Part shown: piece after piece, positions 44,048 to 52,102 of the stretch | Layout: each line of letters opens with the position of its first letter | How positions within the stretch are numbered: the stretch's first letter is position 1 | NCBI RefSeq assembly: GCF_002022275.1 | Contig: NZ_MSDF01000055.1 | Span: 1-64,000, forward strand | Length of the DNA: 64,000 nt | DNA from: Pseudomonas fluorescens | GTDB lineage: Bacteria > Pseudomonadota > Gammaproteobacteria > Pseudomonadales > Pseudomonadaceae | Direction: 5' to 3' | Translations under genes and position numbers: made by a program | The notes under the pieces: generated by a model | What the model was told of the DNA's origin: nothing | Seen by the model: only the letters and a program-made list of their open reading frames with translations | Database searches by the model: none

Positions 44048-44755
44048 ATGAAAACTACAATGGCTCTTAAACCACTGGCTTTCGCTCTCGCTGCGCTCAT
44101 GGCTGTTGCTGCTCAAGCGGGTCAACCTCACCATGGCGGCGGTGGCGGCCCACAACCTGCGCCTACCACGGCTGCCGCGACCACACTGGACGGTCAAAGC
44201 AACCATGGCAACGTGGTGCTCAACGACAAAACCAAAAACAACGCCTCAATCAATGACTCCAACAACCACAACAGCGGCGTGACCAACAGCAACGCCTTGA
44301 GCGGTGACAACAACCAGGGCAAAAACGACGTGGCTATCGTTTCCGGCGATGCGGACTTCGTGTTCGCCAGCACCGGCACCGCACAGTCCAACTCCGGCAA
44401 CCTGGTGATCAACAGCGGCACCAAAAACAACGCGTCCCTCAACGACAGCGGCAACAACGCTTCGGGCATCGTTCAGTTGAACGCAGCAGCGGGCACCTCC
44501 AACCAAGCCAGCAACAGCGTTGCGATTGCCTCGGGCAATGGCGACGGTGGCGCCGCGGCAGTCACTGGCGTACAGGATGTGTCGGGCAACCTGACTCTCA
44601 ACCTGAGCTCCGGCCACGGCTGGAATACCAAACCTGTCGTGAACAACGCCAGCATCAACAACTCGATGAACTACGGCAGCGGCGTGATGAACTCCAACTC
44701 GCTGGCCGGCAGCAACAACCAAGGTCAGAACAACGTAGCAATCACTCGCTTCTGA
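44048..44755 (+). CDS. fapC: FapC, major functional amyloid subunit
   Basis: A 235-residue main fibre protein. A signal peptide ends near AAQAG, then comes a His/Gly/Pro-rich N-terminal linker (HHGGGGGPQ). Three imperfect repeats follow: HGNVVLNDKTKNNASINDSN..GDNNQGKNDVAI; SGNLVINSGTKNNASLNDSG..GTSNQASNSVAI; SGNLTLNLSSG..NNASINNSMN..GSNNQGQNNVAI. The linkers between them are short. It has no cysteine after the signal peptide. Each repeat should form a beta-solenoid layer of the extracellular fibre that stiffens biofilm matrix. AAGGAG precedes the ATG, and a strong terminator follows. Confidence 0.94.
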   Translation: MKTTMALKPLAFALAALMAVAAQAGQPHHGGGGGPQPAPTTAAATTLDGQSNHGNVVLNDKTKNNASINDSNNHNSGVTNSNALSGDNNQGKNDVAIVSGDADFVFASTGTAQSNSGNLVINSGTKNNASLNDSGNNASGIVQLNAAAGTSNQASNSVAIASGNGDGGAAAVTGVQDVSGNLTLNLSSGHGWNTKPVVNNASINNSMNYGSGVMNSNSLAGSNNQGQNNVAITRF

Positions 44756-44763
44756 TCCAGATC

Positions 44764-44789
44764 GGGCCTTGGAAACAAGGCCCTTTTTT
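44764..44789 (+). terminator. Intra-operon terminator between fapC and fapD
   Basis: The perfect hairpin GGGCCTTG-GAAA-CAAGGCCC has an 8-bp stem with a GNRA-type loop followed by six T. It should end most transcripts after fapABC and let a fraction read through to fapDEF, setting a high subunit-to-secretion-machine ratio. Confidence 0.88.
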
Positions 44790-44817
44790 ATTCCAGTGTC
44801 CAACAGGTCATACGATC

Positions 44818-45495
44818 ATGCGCCTCGTTGCCGTCCTCCTTTTACTCGTACTCACCGGCCAGACGTTGGCAGGGCAAGTGGCTATCGTCATGCCCGGCGG
44901 TGGGTTGATGTACAAAAAGGTCGAAAGCATCCGCGAGCGCAAATTCGCCAACCTGGTGGAACAGAAAACCGATTTCAGCTGCGGCGCCGCCGCACTGGCG
45001 ACCATCCTGCGCCAGGCCTACTGGATGGACGTGGATGAAGACCACGTCATCAAAGGCATGCTGGTCAACGCCGATCAGGACCTGGTACGCACCCAGGGCT
45101 TCTCGATGCTCGACATGAAGCGCTACCTGGAAAGCATCCACATGCGCGCCAAGGGTTATCGCATCACGCCTGAAGTGCTGGTCACGGTAAAAGTCCCCGT
45201 CGTCGTCCTGCTGGATATCCGCGGCTACAAACACTTCGTGGTGCTGCAGCGTACCGACAAAGACTGGGTGTACATCGGCGACCCGGTGCTGGGCAACAAG
45301 CGGTACGCCAAAGACGATTTCGTCAAAGGCTGGAACGGCATCGTGTTCGCGGTCATCGGCGAGGGCTACGACAAGGCCAACGCCCTGCTCACCCCGCCCA
45401 ACCCACTGACCGCCAAGGGCCAGTTCAACGAATTCAGCCCGGTACGTGACAGTGAATTGATGGACTTCGGTTTTATCCAGAGCGACTTCTTCTAG
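44818..45495 (+). CDS. fapD: FapD, C39-family cysteine protease of the Fap system
   Basis: A 225-residue protein. A signal peptide (LVAVLLLLVLTGQTLA) precedes a C39 papain-like domain: catalytic Cys in TDFSCGAAALATIL, His in YKHFVVL and Asp in IGDPVLG. It is periplasmic and processes Fap components, or the FapF pore plug, to allow secretion. The Cys motif closely resembles that of the GNAT/C39 fusion at 2602, showing two lineages of the same fold in one window. It lies beyond the terminator after fapC. Confidence 0.92.
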   Translation: MRLVAVLLLLVLTGQTLAGQVAIVMPGGGLMYKKVESIRERKFANLVEQKTDFSCGAAALATILRQAYWMDVDEDHVIKGMLVNADQDLVRTQGFSMLDMKRYLESIHMRAKGYRITPEVLVTVKVPVVVLLDIRGYKHFVVLQRTDKDWVYIGDPVLGNKRYAKDDFVKGWNGIVFAVIGEGYDKANALLTPPNPLTAKGQFNEFSPVRDSELMDFGFIQSDFF

Positions 45496-45532
45496 AAGCG
45501 CAATAAGGGGCAGGACGCTCCAGGAGCAAACG

Positions 45533-46282
45533 ATGAACACTCGAAGCTGGCTGACGGTCATGTGCCTGGCAGCCTCAGCACCTGCCTTTGCGTCGTCGGT
45601 GTTCAAGCCGATCGAGCTCAAGGACGCGGAAATGGCCGAGCTGCGCGGACGCTACGTGATGCCGGGGCGCATCGTCAGTTTTGGCCTGGTCATGAGCACC
45701 ACCTGGACCAACGCCGCCGGCGCAACGGTCACCGGCACGGCCAACATGCAGGTCAGCTCGTCCACGGTCACACCCCAGTTCTACGTGCAAATCAGCGGGC
45801 ATGACGGCACCGGCGTGGTTAAACAGCCTGACGGTACCGGCACCGTTGTGGGTGGCTCGGGCCTGGGCAGCGGCCAAGGCGTCGTCCAGAGCGTACGCGC
45901 CGCCGGTGATGGCAACAGCGCTACCAACGGCGTCGACATCAATGTCACCAAAAACGGTCTGGCCCCCGCCAACTACGCGCAATCAGGGCAAGCGTTGATG
46001 GCTGGGCAGCCAATCACCGGTGGCACGGCGGCAGGCCAGGTGACGGTATCGGCCCAGAATGGCGGGTTGCAAATGGCGCTTCAAGCCAATAACAACCAGG
46101 GCAGCGTCCTGCAACAGATTGGCGGCGGCGCCGTCAGCCAAGGCACGATTATCAAGGGTGACTTCAACGCCATTTCAAACTTGACCCAACTCAATGTTGT
46201 GCTGGGCAATAACGGTTTGAACAACATCACTCAGAACCTGAATCTGGAACAACTCAAAGGCCTACGCACTTCCGGTTATTGA
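45533..46282 (+). CDS. fapE: FapE, extracellular minor Fap component
   Basis: A 249-residue secreted protein with a signal peptide (SWLTVMCLAASAPAFA). The N-terminal segment LKDAEMAELRGRYVMPGRIVSFGLVMSTTWTNAAG matches FapE. The middle and C-terminus are Gly/Thr/Asn-rich (TGTVVGGSGLGSGQG, NQGSVLQQIGGG), ending in a strand-rich NNITQNLNLEQLKGLRTSGY. FapE is found with exported fibres and is thought to cap or chaperone them. AGGAG precedes the ATG. Confidence 0.92.
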   Translation: MNTRSWLTVMCLAASAPAFASSVFKPIELKDAEMAELRGRYVMPGRIVSFGLVMSTTWTNAAGATVTGTANMQVSSSTVTPQFYVQISGHDGTGVVKQPDGTGTVVGGSGLGSGQGVVQSVRAAGDGNSATNGVDINVTKNGLAPANYAQSGQALMAGQPITGGTAAGQVTVSAQNGGLQMALQANNNQGSVLQQIGGGAVSQGTIIKGDFNAISNLTQLNVVLGNNGLNNITQNLNLEQLKGLRTSGY

Positions 46283-46331
46283 ACTACGCTGAGCCACGAC
46301 ACTTACGCATTAGAAAGGGACGGCTTATTTC

Positions 46332-47642
46332 ATGCATCGATCGTTATCGTTACGTGCCGTGGTTTGTTTGAGTACGCTCCTGCCAGCATCCGTTCTTTAT
46401 GCTGCACCGGATGCCGATATCGAGACCTTGAAAAAGGAACTGCTGGAGCTCAAGCAACGTTATGAAGTGCAGCAAAAAGCACTGGCCGTATTGGAGCAAC
46501 GCGTACGACAGGTAGAAGATCAACCGGCAACACCCGCCCCCAAACGTCTGGCCAAATCACCCGCCGACTTCCAGAAAGGCGGCACCAACGTGGCCGCTCA
46601 CACCACAGGCGTCGGCACGGCGGCGGCCTCGGGCGGCGCGGGCGGCGGCAGTTCCTACGGGCAAAGCCTCAAGGACGACTCGGCGCCGGCGCAAAGTGTG
46701 AGCAACCTGTACAACGAGGCCAGCGGCTTTTTCGGCAACGGCAAGTTCAGCCTTGAAACCGGCATCACCTATGCGCGCTACGACGCGCGCCAATTGTCCC
46801 TCAACGGCTTTTTGGCGCTGGACTCGATCTTCCTGGGCAACATCAACCTGGACCGGATCAAGTCTGACAGCTGGACACTCGACCTGACTGGGCGCTACAA
46901 CCTCGACAACCGCTGGCAGTTCGACCTCAACGTGCCCGTGGTCTACCGCGAATCGACCTACCAGTCGGGTGGCGCAGGCGGCGACTCCAATGCCACGTCG
47001 GAAGGGTCAGTCACGCGAGACCCGACCATCGGCGACGTCAACTTCGGCATTGCCTACAAATTCCTCGATGAGAGTGCCAGCCTGCCGGATGCGGTGGTTT
47101 CGGTGAGGGTCAAGGCCCCGACAGGCCAAGAGCCCTACGGCATCAAGCTGATCGAACAGGCCAATAACAATAACCTGGCCATACCGGAAAGCCTGCCGAC
47201 GGGTAACGGTGTGTGGTCGGTGACACCAGGGATTTCCCTGGTCAAAACCTTCGACCCCGCCGTGCTGTTCGGCTCGCTTTCGTATACGCACAACTTTGAA
47301 GAGTCGTTTGACGATATCAGCCCTAACGTCAATCAGAAAATCCCCGGCAAAATCAGCCTGGGCGACAGCTTCCAGCTCGGTTTGGGGGTAGCCTTTGCGC
47401 TCAACGAGAAGATGAGTATGTCGTTCTCGGTGTCCGACCTCGTGCAGCGTAAAAGCAAGATCAAGCAGAGCGGCGGCGACTGGCAATCGGTGGTGTCCAG
47501 CGATGCCAACGCCGGGTATTTCAACGTCGGCATGACGATTGCCGCGTCGGAAAACCTGACGATCGTGCCGAACCTGTCGATCGGCATGACGGATGATGCG
47601 CCGGACTTTACGTTCAGCCTGAAATTCCCTTACTACTTCTAG
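46332..47642 (+). CDS. fapF: FapF, outer-membrane amyloid secretion pore
   Basis: A 436-residue outer-membrane protein. After the signal peptide (ending VLYA-A), residues about 25-65 form a coiled coil (DIETLKKELLELKQRYEVQQKALAVLEQRVRQ) that trimerises. A Gly/Ser-rich linker follows, then a C-terminal 12-strand barrel ending in FPYYF with the BAM-recognised terminal Phe. The plug helix preceding the barrel (SVSNLYNEASGFF) gates the pore. It exports FapB, FapC and FapE across the outer membrane. It is the last fap gene, followed by three hairpins. Confidence 0.93.
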   Translation: MHRSLSLRAVVCLSTLLPASVLYAAPDADIETLKKELLELKQRYEVQQKALAVLEQRVRQVEDQPATPAPKRLAKSPADFQKGGTNVAAHTTGVGTAAASGGAGGGSSYGQSLKDDSAPAQSVSNLYNEASGFFGNGKFSLETGITYARYDARQLSLNGFLALDSIFLGNINLDRIKSDSWTLDLTGRYNLDNRWQFDLNVPVVYRESTYQSGGAGGDSNATSEGSVTRDPTIGDVNFGIAYKFLDESASLPDAVVSVRVKAPTGQEPYGIKLIEQANNNNLAIPESLPTGNGVWSVTPGISLVKTFDPAVLFGSLSYTHNFEESFDDISPNVNQKIPGKISLGDSFQLGLGVAFALNEKMSMSFSVSDLVQRKSKIKQSGGDWQSVVSSDANAGYFNVGMTIAASENLTIVPNLSIGMTDDAPDFTFSLKFPYYF

Positions 47643-47649
47643 TGATGGC

Positions 47650-47695
47650 GGGACGCGGAGCGTCCCATGAGGCATTCCCACGCGGAGCGTGGGAA
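47650..47695. repeat. Two short hairpins sharing CGCGGAGCG loops
   Basis: GGGACGCGGAGCGTCCC (47650-47666) and TTCCCACGCGGAGCGTGGGAA (47675-47695) are adjacent palindromes with the same GCGGAGC centre, a common short repeat in pseudomonads. They follow fapF and may protect the 3' end. Confidence 0.75.
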
Positions 47696-47704
47696 CGATC
47701 AAGG

Positions 47705-47742
47705 AAAAGCCCCGCAACGATAAGGGTCGTTGCGGGGCTTTT
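47705..47742. terminator. Bidirectional terminator between fapF and the sigma-54 activator gene
   Basis: The hairpin AAAAGCCCCGCAACGA...TCGTTGCGGGGCTTTT has a perfect 16-bp stem, with A-run and T-run ends serving both convergent genes. Confidence 0.93.
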
Positions 47743-47755
47743 CGGTTTACCCGCC

Positions 47756-49081
47756 CTAGCGGATCTGGTGTTTGTGCAGCAACCGGTAGAACGTCGGCCG
47801 GGAAACCCCGAGCACGCGGGCCGCGACACTCAAATTGTCGCTGTGCCGGTTGAGCACATCGCACAGCGCCTGACGTTCGGCACGGTGTTTGTAATCTTCC
47901 AGTGTAGCCATCGGTGGCGCGATTGCCTGTTCGCCCTGCAATCCCAGATCAACGGCTTCTATCTGCCGCCCTTCGGCCAGCACCAAGCCACGGCGCACAC
48001 GGTTGGCCAGCTCCCGCACATTGCCGGGCCACGGGTGTTGGCCCATGGCGACCAACGCATCTTCACTGAAACTGCGCGGCCGACGCCCGGTTTCCTGGCT
48101 GTAGAAGCGTGAAAAATGGTTGGCGAGCATGGCCACGTCACCATGGCGCTCGCGCAAGGGGGCCGTGACCACCTGCAGTACATTCAGGCGGTAATACAAA
48201 TCTTCTCTGAAAGTGCCCTTCTCGACCGCGGCTTCCAGATCGACGTGGGTCGCCGCCAGCACCCGCACATCCACCGGGATGGGTTGGCTGCCACCGACGC
48301 GTTCAATTTGTTTTTCCTGGAGAAAGCGCAGCAGGTTGGCTTGCAGCTCCATCGGCAAATCGCCGATTTCATCGAGAAACAGCGTGCCGCCGTGGGCCGC
48401 CTCAATGCGCCCGACCTTGCGTTGATGGGCGCCGGTAAACGCCCCCTTTTCATGGCCAAACAGCTCGGACTGGATCAGGTGTTCGGGAATGGCGCCGCAA
48501 TTGATTGCCACAAAGGGCTTGGCATGGCGCTGGGATTGGCGGTGCAGGGTTTTGGCCACCAGTTCTTTACCGGTGCCGCTGTCACCGCGAATCAGTACCG
48601 GCGATTCGGTGGGGGCCAGCTTGGCCAATAATTTGCGCAGTTCACGGATGGGCCGGCTGTCACCGAGCAATTCATGTTCGGGCGCGTCGACCAGCATGTG
48701 GCCCTTGCCGCGCAGGCGCGCCATGCCGAAGGCGCGACCCAGGGTGACCTGTACGCGTGCCACGTCAAACGGCAGGGTGTGGAAGTCAAAGAACCATTCG
48801 CAGACGAAGTCACCGACGTTTTGCAGGCGCAGCACGTCCTGGCTGAGCACGGCGATCCATTCGGTGCCACTTCGGCTGATCAGTTCCTTGACCGCTTCGG
48901 GGCGCTCCAGATGGTACGGCTGCAAACGCAGCAGCCCCACATCACACGAGCGGTCTCCCACCGCGCCCAGGCCACAGCTGTCGACTTCCCATCCAGCGGT
49001 GCGCAAGCCGGGCAGCAGCCCGTGACAATCGTCACAGGGGTCAACCACAAGCAAGCGACGCTGGACAGGTGTAACAACCAT
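47756..49081 (-). CDS. Sigma-54-dependent enhancer-binding regulator, probable fap activator
   Basis: A 441-residue AAA+ activator. The N-terminal about 140 residues look like a degenerate receiver (LLVVDPCDD at the start, but no clear phospho-Asp), similar to VpsR-type regulators. The central domain has Walker A GDSGTGKELVA, the sigma-54-contacting GAFTGA loop and Walker B GGTLFLDEIGDLP. The C-terminal Fis-type helix-turn-helix is LSVAARVLGVSRPTFYRLL. The GAFTGA loop is intact, so it can open RpoN promoters. It lies directly downstream of, and convergent with, the fap operon, which has a -24/-12 promoter, making it the best candidate activator (inference). VpsR relatives respond to cyclic di-GMP. 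Confidence 0.9.
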   Translation of the reverse strand: MVVTPVQRRLLVVDPCDDCHGLLPGLRTAGWEVDSCGLGAVGDRSCDVGLLRLQPYHLERPEAVKELISRSGTEWIAVLSQDVLRLQNVGDFVCEWFFDFHTLPFDVARVQVTLGRAFGMARLRGKGHMLVDAPEHELLGDSRPIRELRKLLAKLAPTESPVLIRGDSGTGKELVAKTLHRQSQRHAKPFVAINCGAIPEHLIQSELFGHEKGAFTGAHQRKVGRIEAAHGGTLFLDEIGDLPMELQANLLRFLQEKQIERVGGSQPIPVDVRVLAATHVDLEAAVEKGTFREDLYYRLNVLQVVTAPLRERHGDVAMLANHFSRFYSQETGRRPRSFSEDALVAMGQHPWPGNVRELANRVRRGLVLAEGRQIEAVDLGLQGEQAIAPPMATLEDYKHRAERQALCDVLNRHSDNLSVAARVLGVSRPTFYRLLHKHQIR

Positions 49082-49425
49082 GACTATTCCTTGGCGCCAA
49101 AATTGTTAAAGTTATTTAGAAACAACAGTTTGTAAAGCCTGCGGCTAACACTAGCAAGGTATTGACGCTTTCCTTGTACCGTTTCGCTATAAGTGTTGGC
49201 AAAAAGCCACTTCCGCGCGTCACAGAGTAAACAGTCGAGCACTGTTGAAGCATTCATGGCGCGTTAAGAACAGCCGCTTACATGACATCAATCACGGAAA
49301 GTTGAAATTTTTTGTCCTAATATGTGACCCGTACCCCGCCATCGTGCATCAGTACAAGTAACTCGCCGCACGGTCAGCCCAACCGCCGGCACTTCACTTG
49401 AATGGGCATTGAGAGAGAAGACCCC
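49082..49425. other. 344-bp intergenic region
   Basis: AT-rich near both ends. TTGACG near 49162 followed by TATAAG has a 20-bp spacer, which is too long for a good sigma-70 promoter. It should hold the promoters of the sigma-54 activator gene and of the small gene at 49426. I see no clear operator or RNA gene. Confidence 0.4.
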
Positions 49426-49686
49426 ATGAACGCCCCGCTCCGCATCAACGAAGCTCTTTTGATCGCAGACCGTGCTTTCCAGCCCTTTCAGTGTGTGGCC
49501 TGGCACGATGGCAATGGCGCCCTGAGCCTGAGCGTCATCGACCGCACCAATACGCGTATTGGCAGCAAACAGCTGTCTTCGAGCACTTACAGTGACCCCG
49601 CGCAACTGGAGGACTTGTTGTTGCAGGCACGCGCCGAGCTCGATAAAGATGGCTATCAGTTGCAATCGTGGGCCATGCCGAAGTAA
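49426..49686 (+). CDS. Small conserved-looking hypothetical protein
   Basis: 86 residues starting MNAPLRINEALLIAD, with a pattern of alternating strands and a helix (VAWHDGNGALSLSVIDRTNTRIGSK, then ARAELDKDGYQLQSWAMPK). No signal peptide or known motif. The ATG at 49426 follows GAGAGAGAAG at reasonable spacing. It is flanked by a long upstream region and a strong downstream hairpin, so it is monocistronic. Function unknown. Confidence 0.7.
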   Translation: MNAPLRINEALLIADRAFQPFQCVAWHDGNGALSLSVIDRTNTRIGSKQLSSSTYSDPAQLEDLLLQARAELDKDGYQLQSWAMPK

Positions 49687-49698
49687 GTAACCGCAACA

Positions 49699-49740
49699 AC
49701 TTCCGATCATTGCCTGCCCCTGCAAACAATGATCGGAAGT
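49699..49740. terminator. Hairpin with 14-bp perfect stem
   Basis: ACTTCCGATCATTG pairs perfectly with CAATGATCGGAAGT around a 14-base loop. It lies between the small gene and the convergent HAD gene. There is no long T-run, but it probably ends or stabilises transcripts. Confidence 0.7.
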
Positions 49741-49757
49741 GTGGGTTGAAGCGACGT

Positions 49758-50582
49758 TTATTGCGTCGTAAGAATAAACCGTTCAATGGCTTCAGCAGCG
49801 CCATCGTCGATATTGCTGCCAGTGACGACACTGGCTTGACGCTTGACGCTTTCTTCGGCCTGGCCCATGGCAATCGACAACCCGGCCACGGCAAACATCG
49901 CCGGGTCATTGCCACCATCACCAATGGCCACGGTTTGCTCCAGTGGCACACCCAGATGGGCCGCCAGGGTCTTCAAGGCGTCGCCTTTGTTGGCCAGCAT
50001 GGCAGTCACGTCCAGGTAAATCGGCTGCGAGCGCGACACATGCGCCAACCCTTGCACCTTGGGCTGTAACTGCGCTTCCAGTTCGACCAGCAGCGGCGCG
50101 TTGTGGCTGGCCGCGACGATCTTGTTGACCCGGTCCAGGTAGGGCTCAAAACTCTCCACGACACGCGGCCCATAGCCCAGGCCGGCGGCCTCGACGGCGA
50201 CCATTGGCCCGGGCGGATCACGGCGCAGCCATTCCCCGTCGGCAAACACCCAGACTTCTACATCCGGCTCGGCTGAAAACAGTGCCAGTGCCACCAATGC
50301 AGCTTCTGCCGGCAAATGATGCGCGAGCAACACGGTGCCGTCAGGGTTGACCAGCGTGCCGCCATTAAACCCGGCGATTGGCACGTCAACACCGAACGCC
50401 TCGGCCATCTGCATCATGGCCCGTGGCGGTCGCCCGCTGGCCAGGCTGAAGAACACACCGGCGTCACGCAGCGCGCGCACCGCGTCAATCGTGCGTTGGC
50501 TGGGTTTATGGTCGGGACGCAGCAGCGTCCCGTCCATGTCACTGAGCACAAAACGGATGGGGTGGATCGCGGCATCACTCAT
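49758..50582 (-). CDS. Cof-type HAD-IIB hydrolase
   Basis: A 274-residue haloacid-dehalogenase-type phosphatase. Motif I DMDGTLL holds the nucleophile, motif II is SLASGRP, and motif III/IV is the Lys in LANKGDALKTL plus GDGGNDPAMF. The C2B cap lies between. It is likely a sugar-phosphate phosphatase. It overlaps the zwf stop by 4 bp (ATGA-type) as the last gene of gnd-zwf-HAD, suggesting removal of a phosphosugar by-product of the pentose phosphate route (inference). Confidence 0.9.
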   Translation of the reverse strand: MSDAAIHPIRFVLSDMDGTLLRPDHKPSQRTIDAVRALRDAGVFFSLASGRPPRAMMQMAEAFGVDVPIAGFNGGTLVNPDGTVLLAHHLPAEAALVALALFSAEPDVEVWVFADGEWLRRDPPGPMVAVEAAGLGYGPRVVESFEPYLDRVNKIVAASHNAPLLVELEAQLQPKVQGLAHVSRSQPIYLDVTAMLANKGDALKTLAAHLGVPLEQTVAIGDGGNDPAMFAVAGLSIAMGQAEESVKRQASVVTGSNIDDGAAEAIERFILTTQ

Positions 50583-52102
50583 CCCAGGCTGTGCCAGGTT
50601 CGGCCATCGCGAGCCAGCAAGGCGTCGGCGGCCGCTGGGCCATCCTCACCCGCCTTGTAGGCCTGAATCCCGTCGTCTTCCTTCCAGGCATCCAGGAACG
50701 GCTGCACGGCGCGCCAACCGTTTTCAATGTTGTCGGCACGCTGGAACAAGGTCTGATCACCGGTCATGCAGTCGTAAATCAGGGTTTCATACCCGGTCGA
50801 CGGCTGCATTTCGAAGAAGTCCTTGTAGTCAAAACCCAACTCGATATTCGCCATTTCCAGGGTCGGCCCGGGCTTTTTGGCGAGCAGGTCGAACCACATG
50901 CCTTCGTTGGGCTGGATCTGGATTTTCAGGTAGGTCGGTTTGAGTTCATCCACATCGGTGTCGCGAAACTGCGCGTAGGGAGCGGGCTTGAAGCAGATCA
51001 CGATTTCGGTGTCGCGAATGCTCATGCGTTTACCGGTACGCAGGTAAAACGGTACGCCGACCCAGCGCCAGTTATCGATCATCACCTTGAGGGCGACAAA
51101 CGTCTCGGTGCTGCTGTCAGGTGCCACGTTGGCCTCCTCACGGTAGCCCGGCAACGACTTGCCACCGATTTCACCCGCCGTGTACTGGCCGCGTACCGAG
51201 TTGGCCCGCGCATCTTCCAGCGACCAGGGCCGGATGGCGCCGACCACCTTGGCTTTCTCACCGCGCACCGCATCGGCGCCAAACGCCGCGGGTGGTTCCA
51301 TGGCTACCATCGCCAACAACTGGAACAGGTGGTTAGGCACCATGTCGCGCAGGGTGCCGGTTTTCTCGAAGAAATTACCGCGTGTTTCCACGCCGACGGT
51401 TTCCGCGGCGGTGATTTGCACGTGGTCGATGTAGTGATTGTTCCAGAACGCTTCGAACAGCACGTTGGAGAAACGGCTAATGAGGATGTTCTGTACGGTT
51501 TCCTTGCCCAGGTAATGGTCGATGCGATAAATCTGCTTCTCGCTCATGACCTTGAGCAGGCATGCGTTCAGCGCTTCGGCGGTGGCCAGGTCGGAGCCGA
51601 AAGGCTTCTCGATGACCACGCGACGAAAACCGTCATCGGTTTCATTGAGCAAACCGGCGCTGCCCAAACGCTGCACCACTTCACTGAAGAAGCGCGGCGC
51701 GGTGGCCAGGTAGAACACCGCATTGCCAGTGCCGCTGTCGGCAATCTTCCTGGCGATGTCGGCGTAGGTGCTGTCGTCGAGGAAATCGCCCTCGACGTAG
51801 CTGATGCCTTTGGCCAGTTGCGCCCACAGTTCAGGGTCCAGGGCGTTGTCACCATTGCCCTTGACCTTGCTCGCGGCTTCGGTGCGAATAAAGTCCTCGA
51901 GCTTCTTGGCAAAGTCGGCGTCGCTGACGGCGTTGTGATCAACGCCGACAATGCGCAGGCCTTCGCCCAGCAGCCCGTCGCGACTCAGGTTGTACAGCGC
52001 CGGCATGAGCAGGCGCTTGACCAGGTCGCCATGGGCGCCAAACAAAAACAGCGTGGTAGGCGGAGCAGGTTCGGCCTGGGGTTTCTTGCCGTTGACGGTC
52101 AT
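50579..52102 (-). CDS. zwf: Glucose-6-phosphate 1-dehydrogenase
   Basis: A 507-residue enzyme oxidising glucose 6-phosphate to 6-phosphogluconolactone with NAD(P)+. The N-terminal nucleotide loop is GAHGDLVKRLL (GASGDLAKR in most relatives). The active-site signature RIDHYLGKE is intact, as are EKPFGSDL, FYLRTGKR and GYETLIYDCM. It overlaps gnd by 4 bp and the HAD gene by 4 bp. It is not in the usual zwf-pgl-eda/hexR cluster, so it is probably a second zwf isozyme paired with gnd for the oxidative pentose phosphate branch. Confidence 0.94.
   Translation of the reverse strand: MTVNGKKPQAEPAPPTTLFLFGAHGDLVKRLLMPALYNLSRDGLLGEGLRIVGVDHNAVSDADFAKKLEDFIRTEAASKVKGNGDNALDPELWAQLAKGISYVEGDFLDDSTYADIARKIADSGTGNAVFYLATAPRFFSEVVQRLGSAGLLNETDDGFRRVVIEKPFGSDLATAEALNACLLKVMSEKQIYRIDHYLGKETVQNILISRFSNVLFEAFWNNHYIDHVQITAAETVGVETRGNFFEKTGTLRDMVPNHLFQLLAMVAMEPPAAFGADAVRGEKAKVVGAIRPWSLEDARANSVRGQYTAGEIGGKSLPGYREEANVAPDSSTETFVALKVMIDNWRWVGVPFYLRTGKRMSIRDTEIVICFKPAPYAQFRDTDVDELKPTYLKIQIQPNEGMWFDLLAKKPGPTLEMANIELGFDYKDFFEMQPSTGYETLIYDCMTGDQTLFQRADNIENGWRAVQPFLDAWKEDDGIQAYKAGEDGPAAADALLARDGRTWHSLG

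Noticed and set aside
49162..49190. TTGACG...TATAAG as sigma-70 promoter for the small gene at 49426
   Set aside because: The spacer is 20 bp and the start is more than 230 bp from the gene; too weak to list as a promoter.
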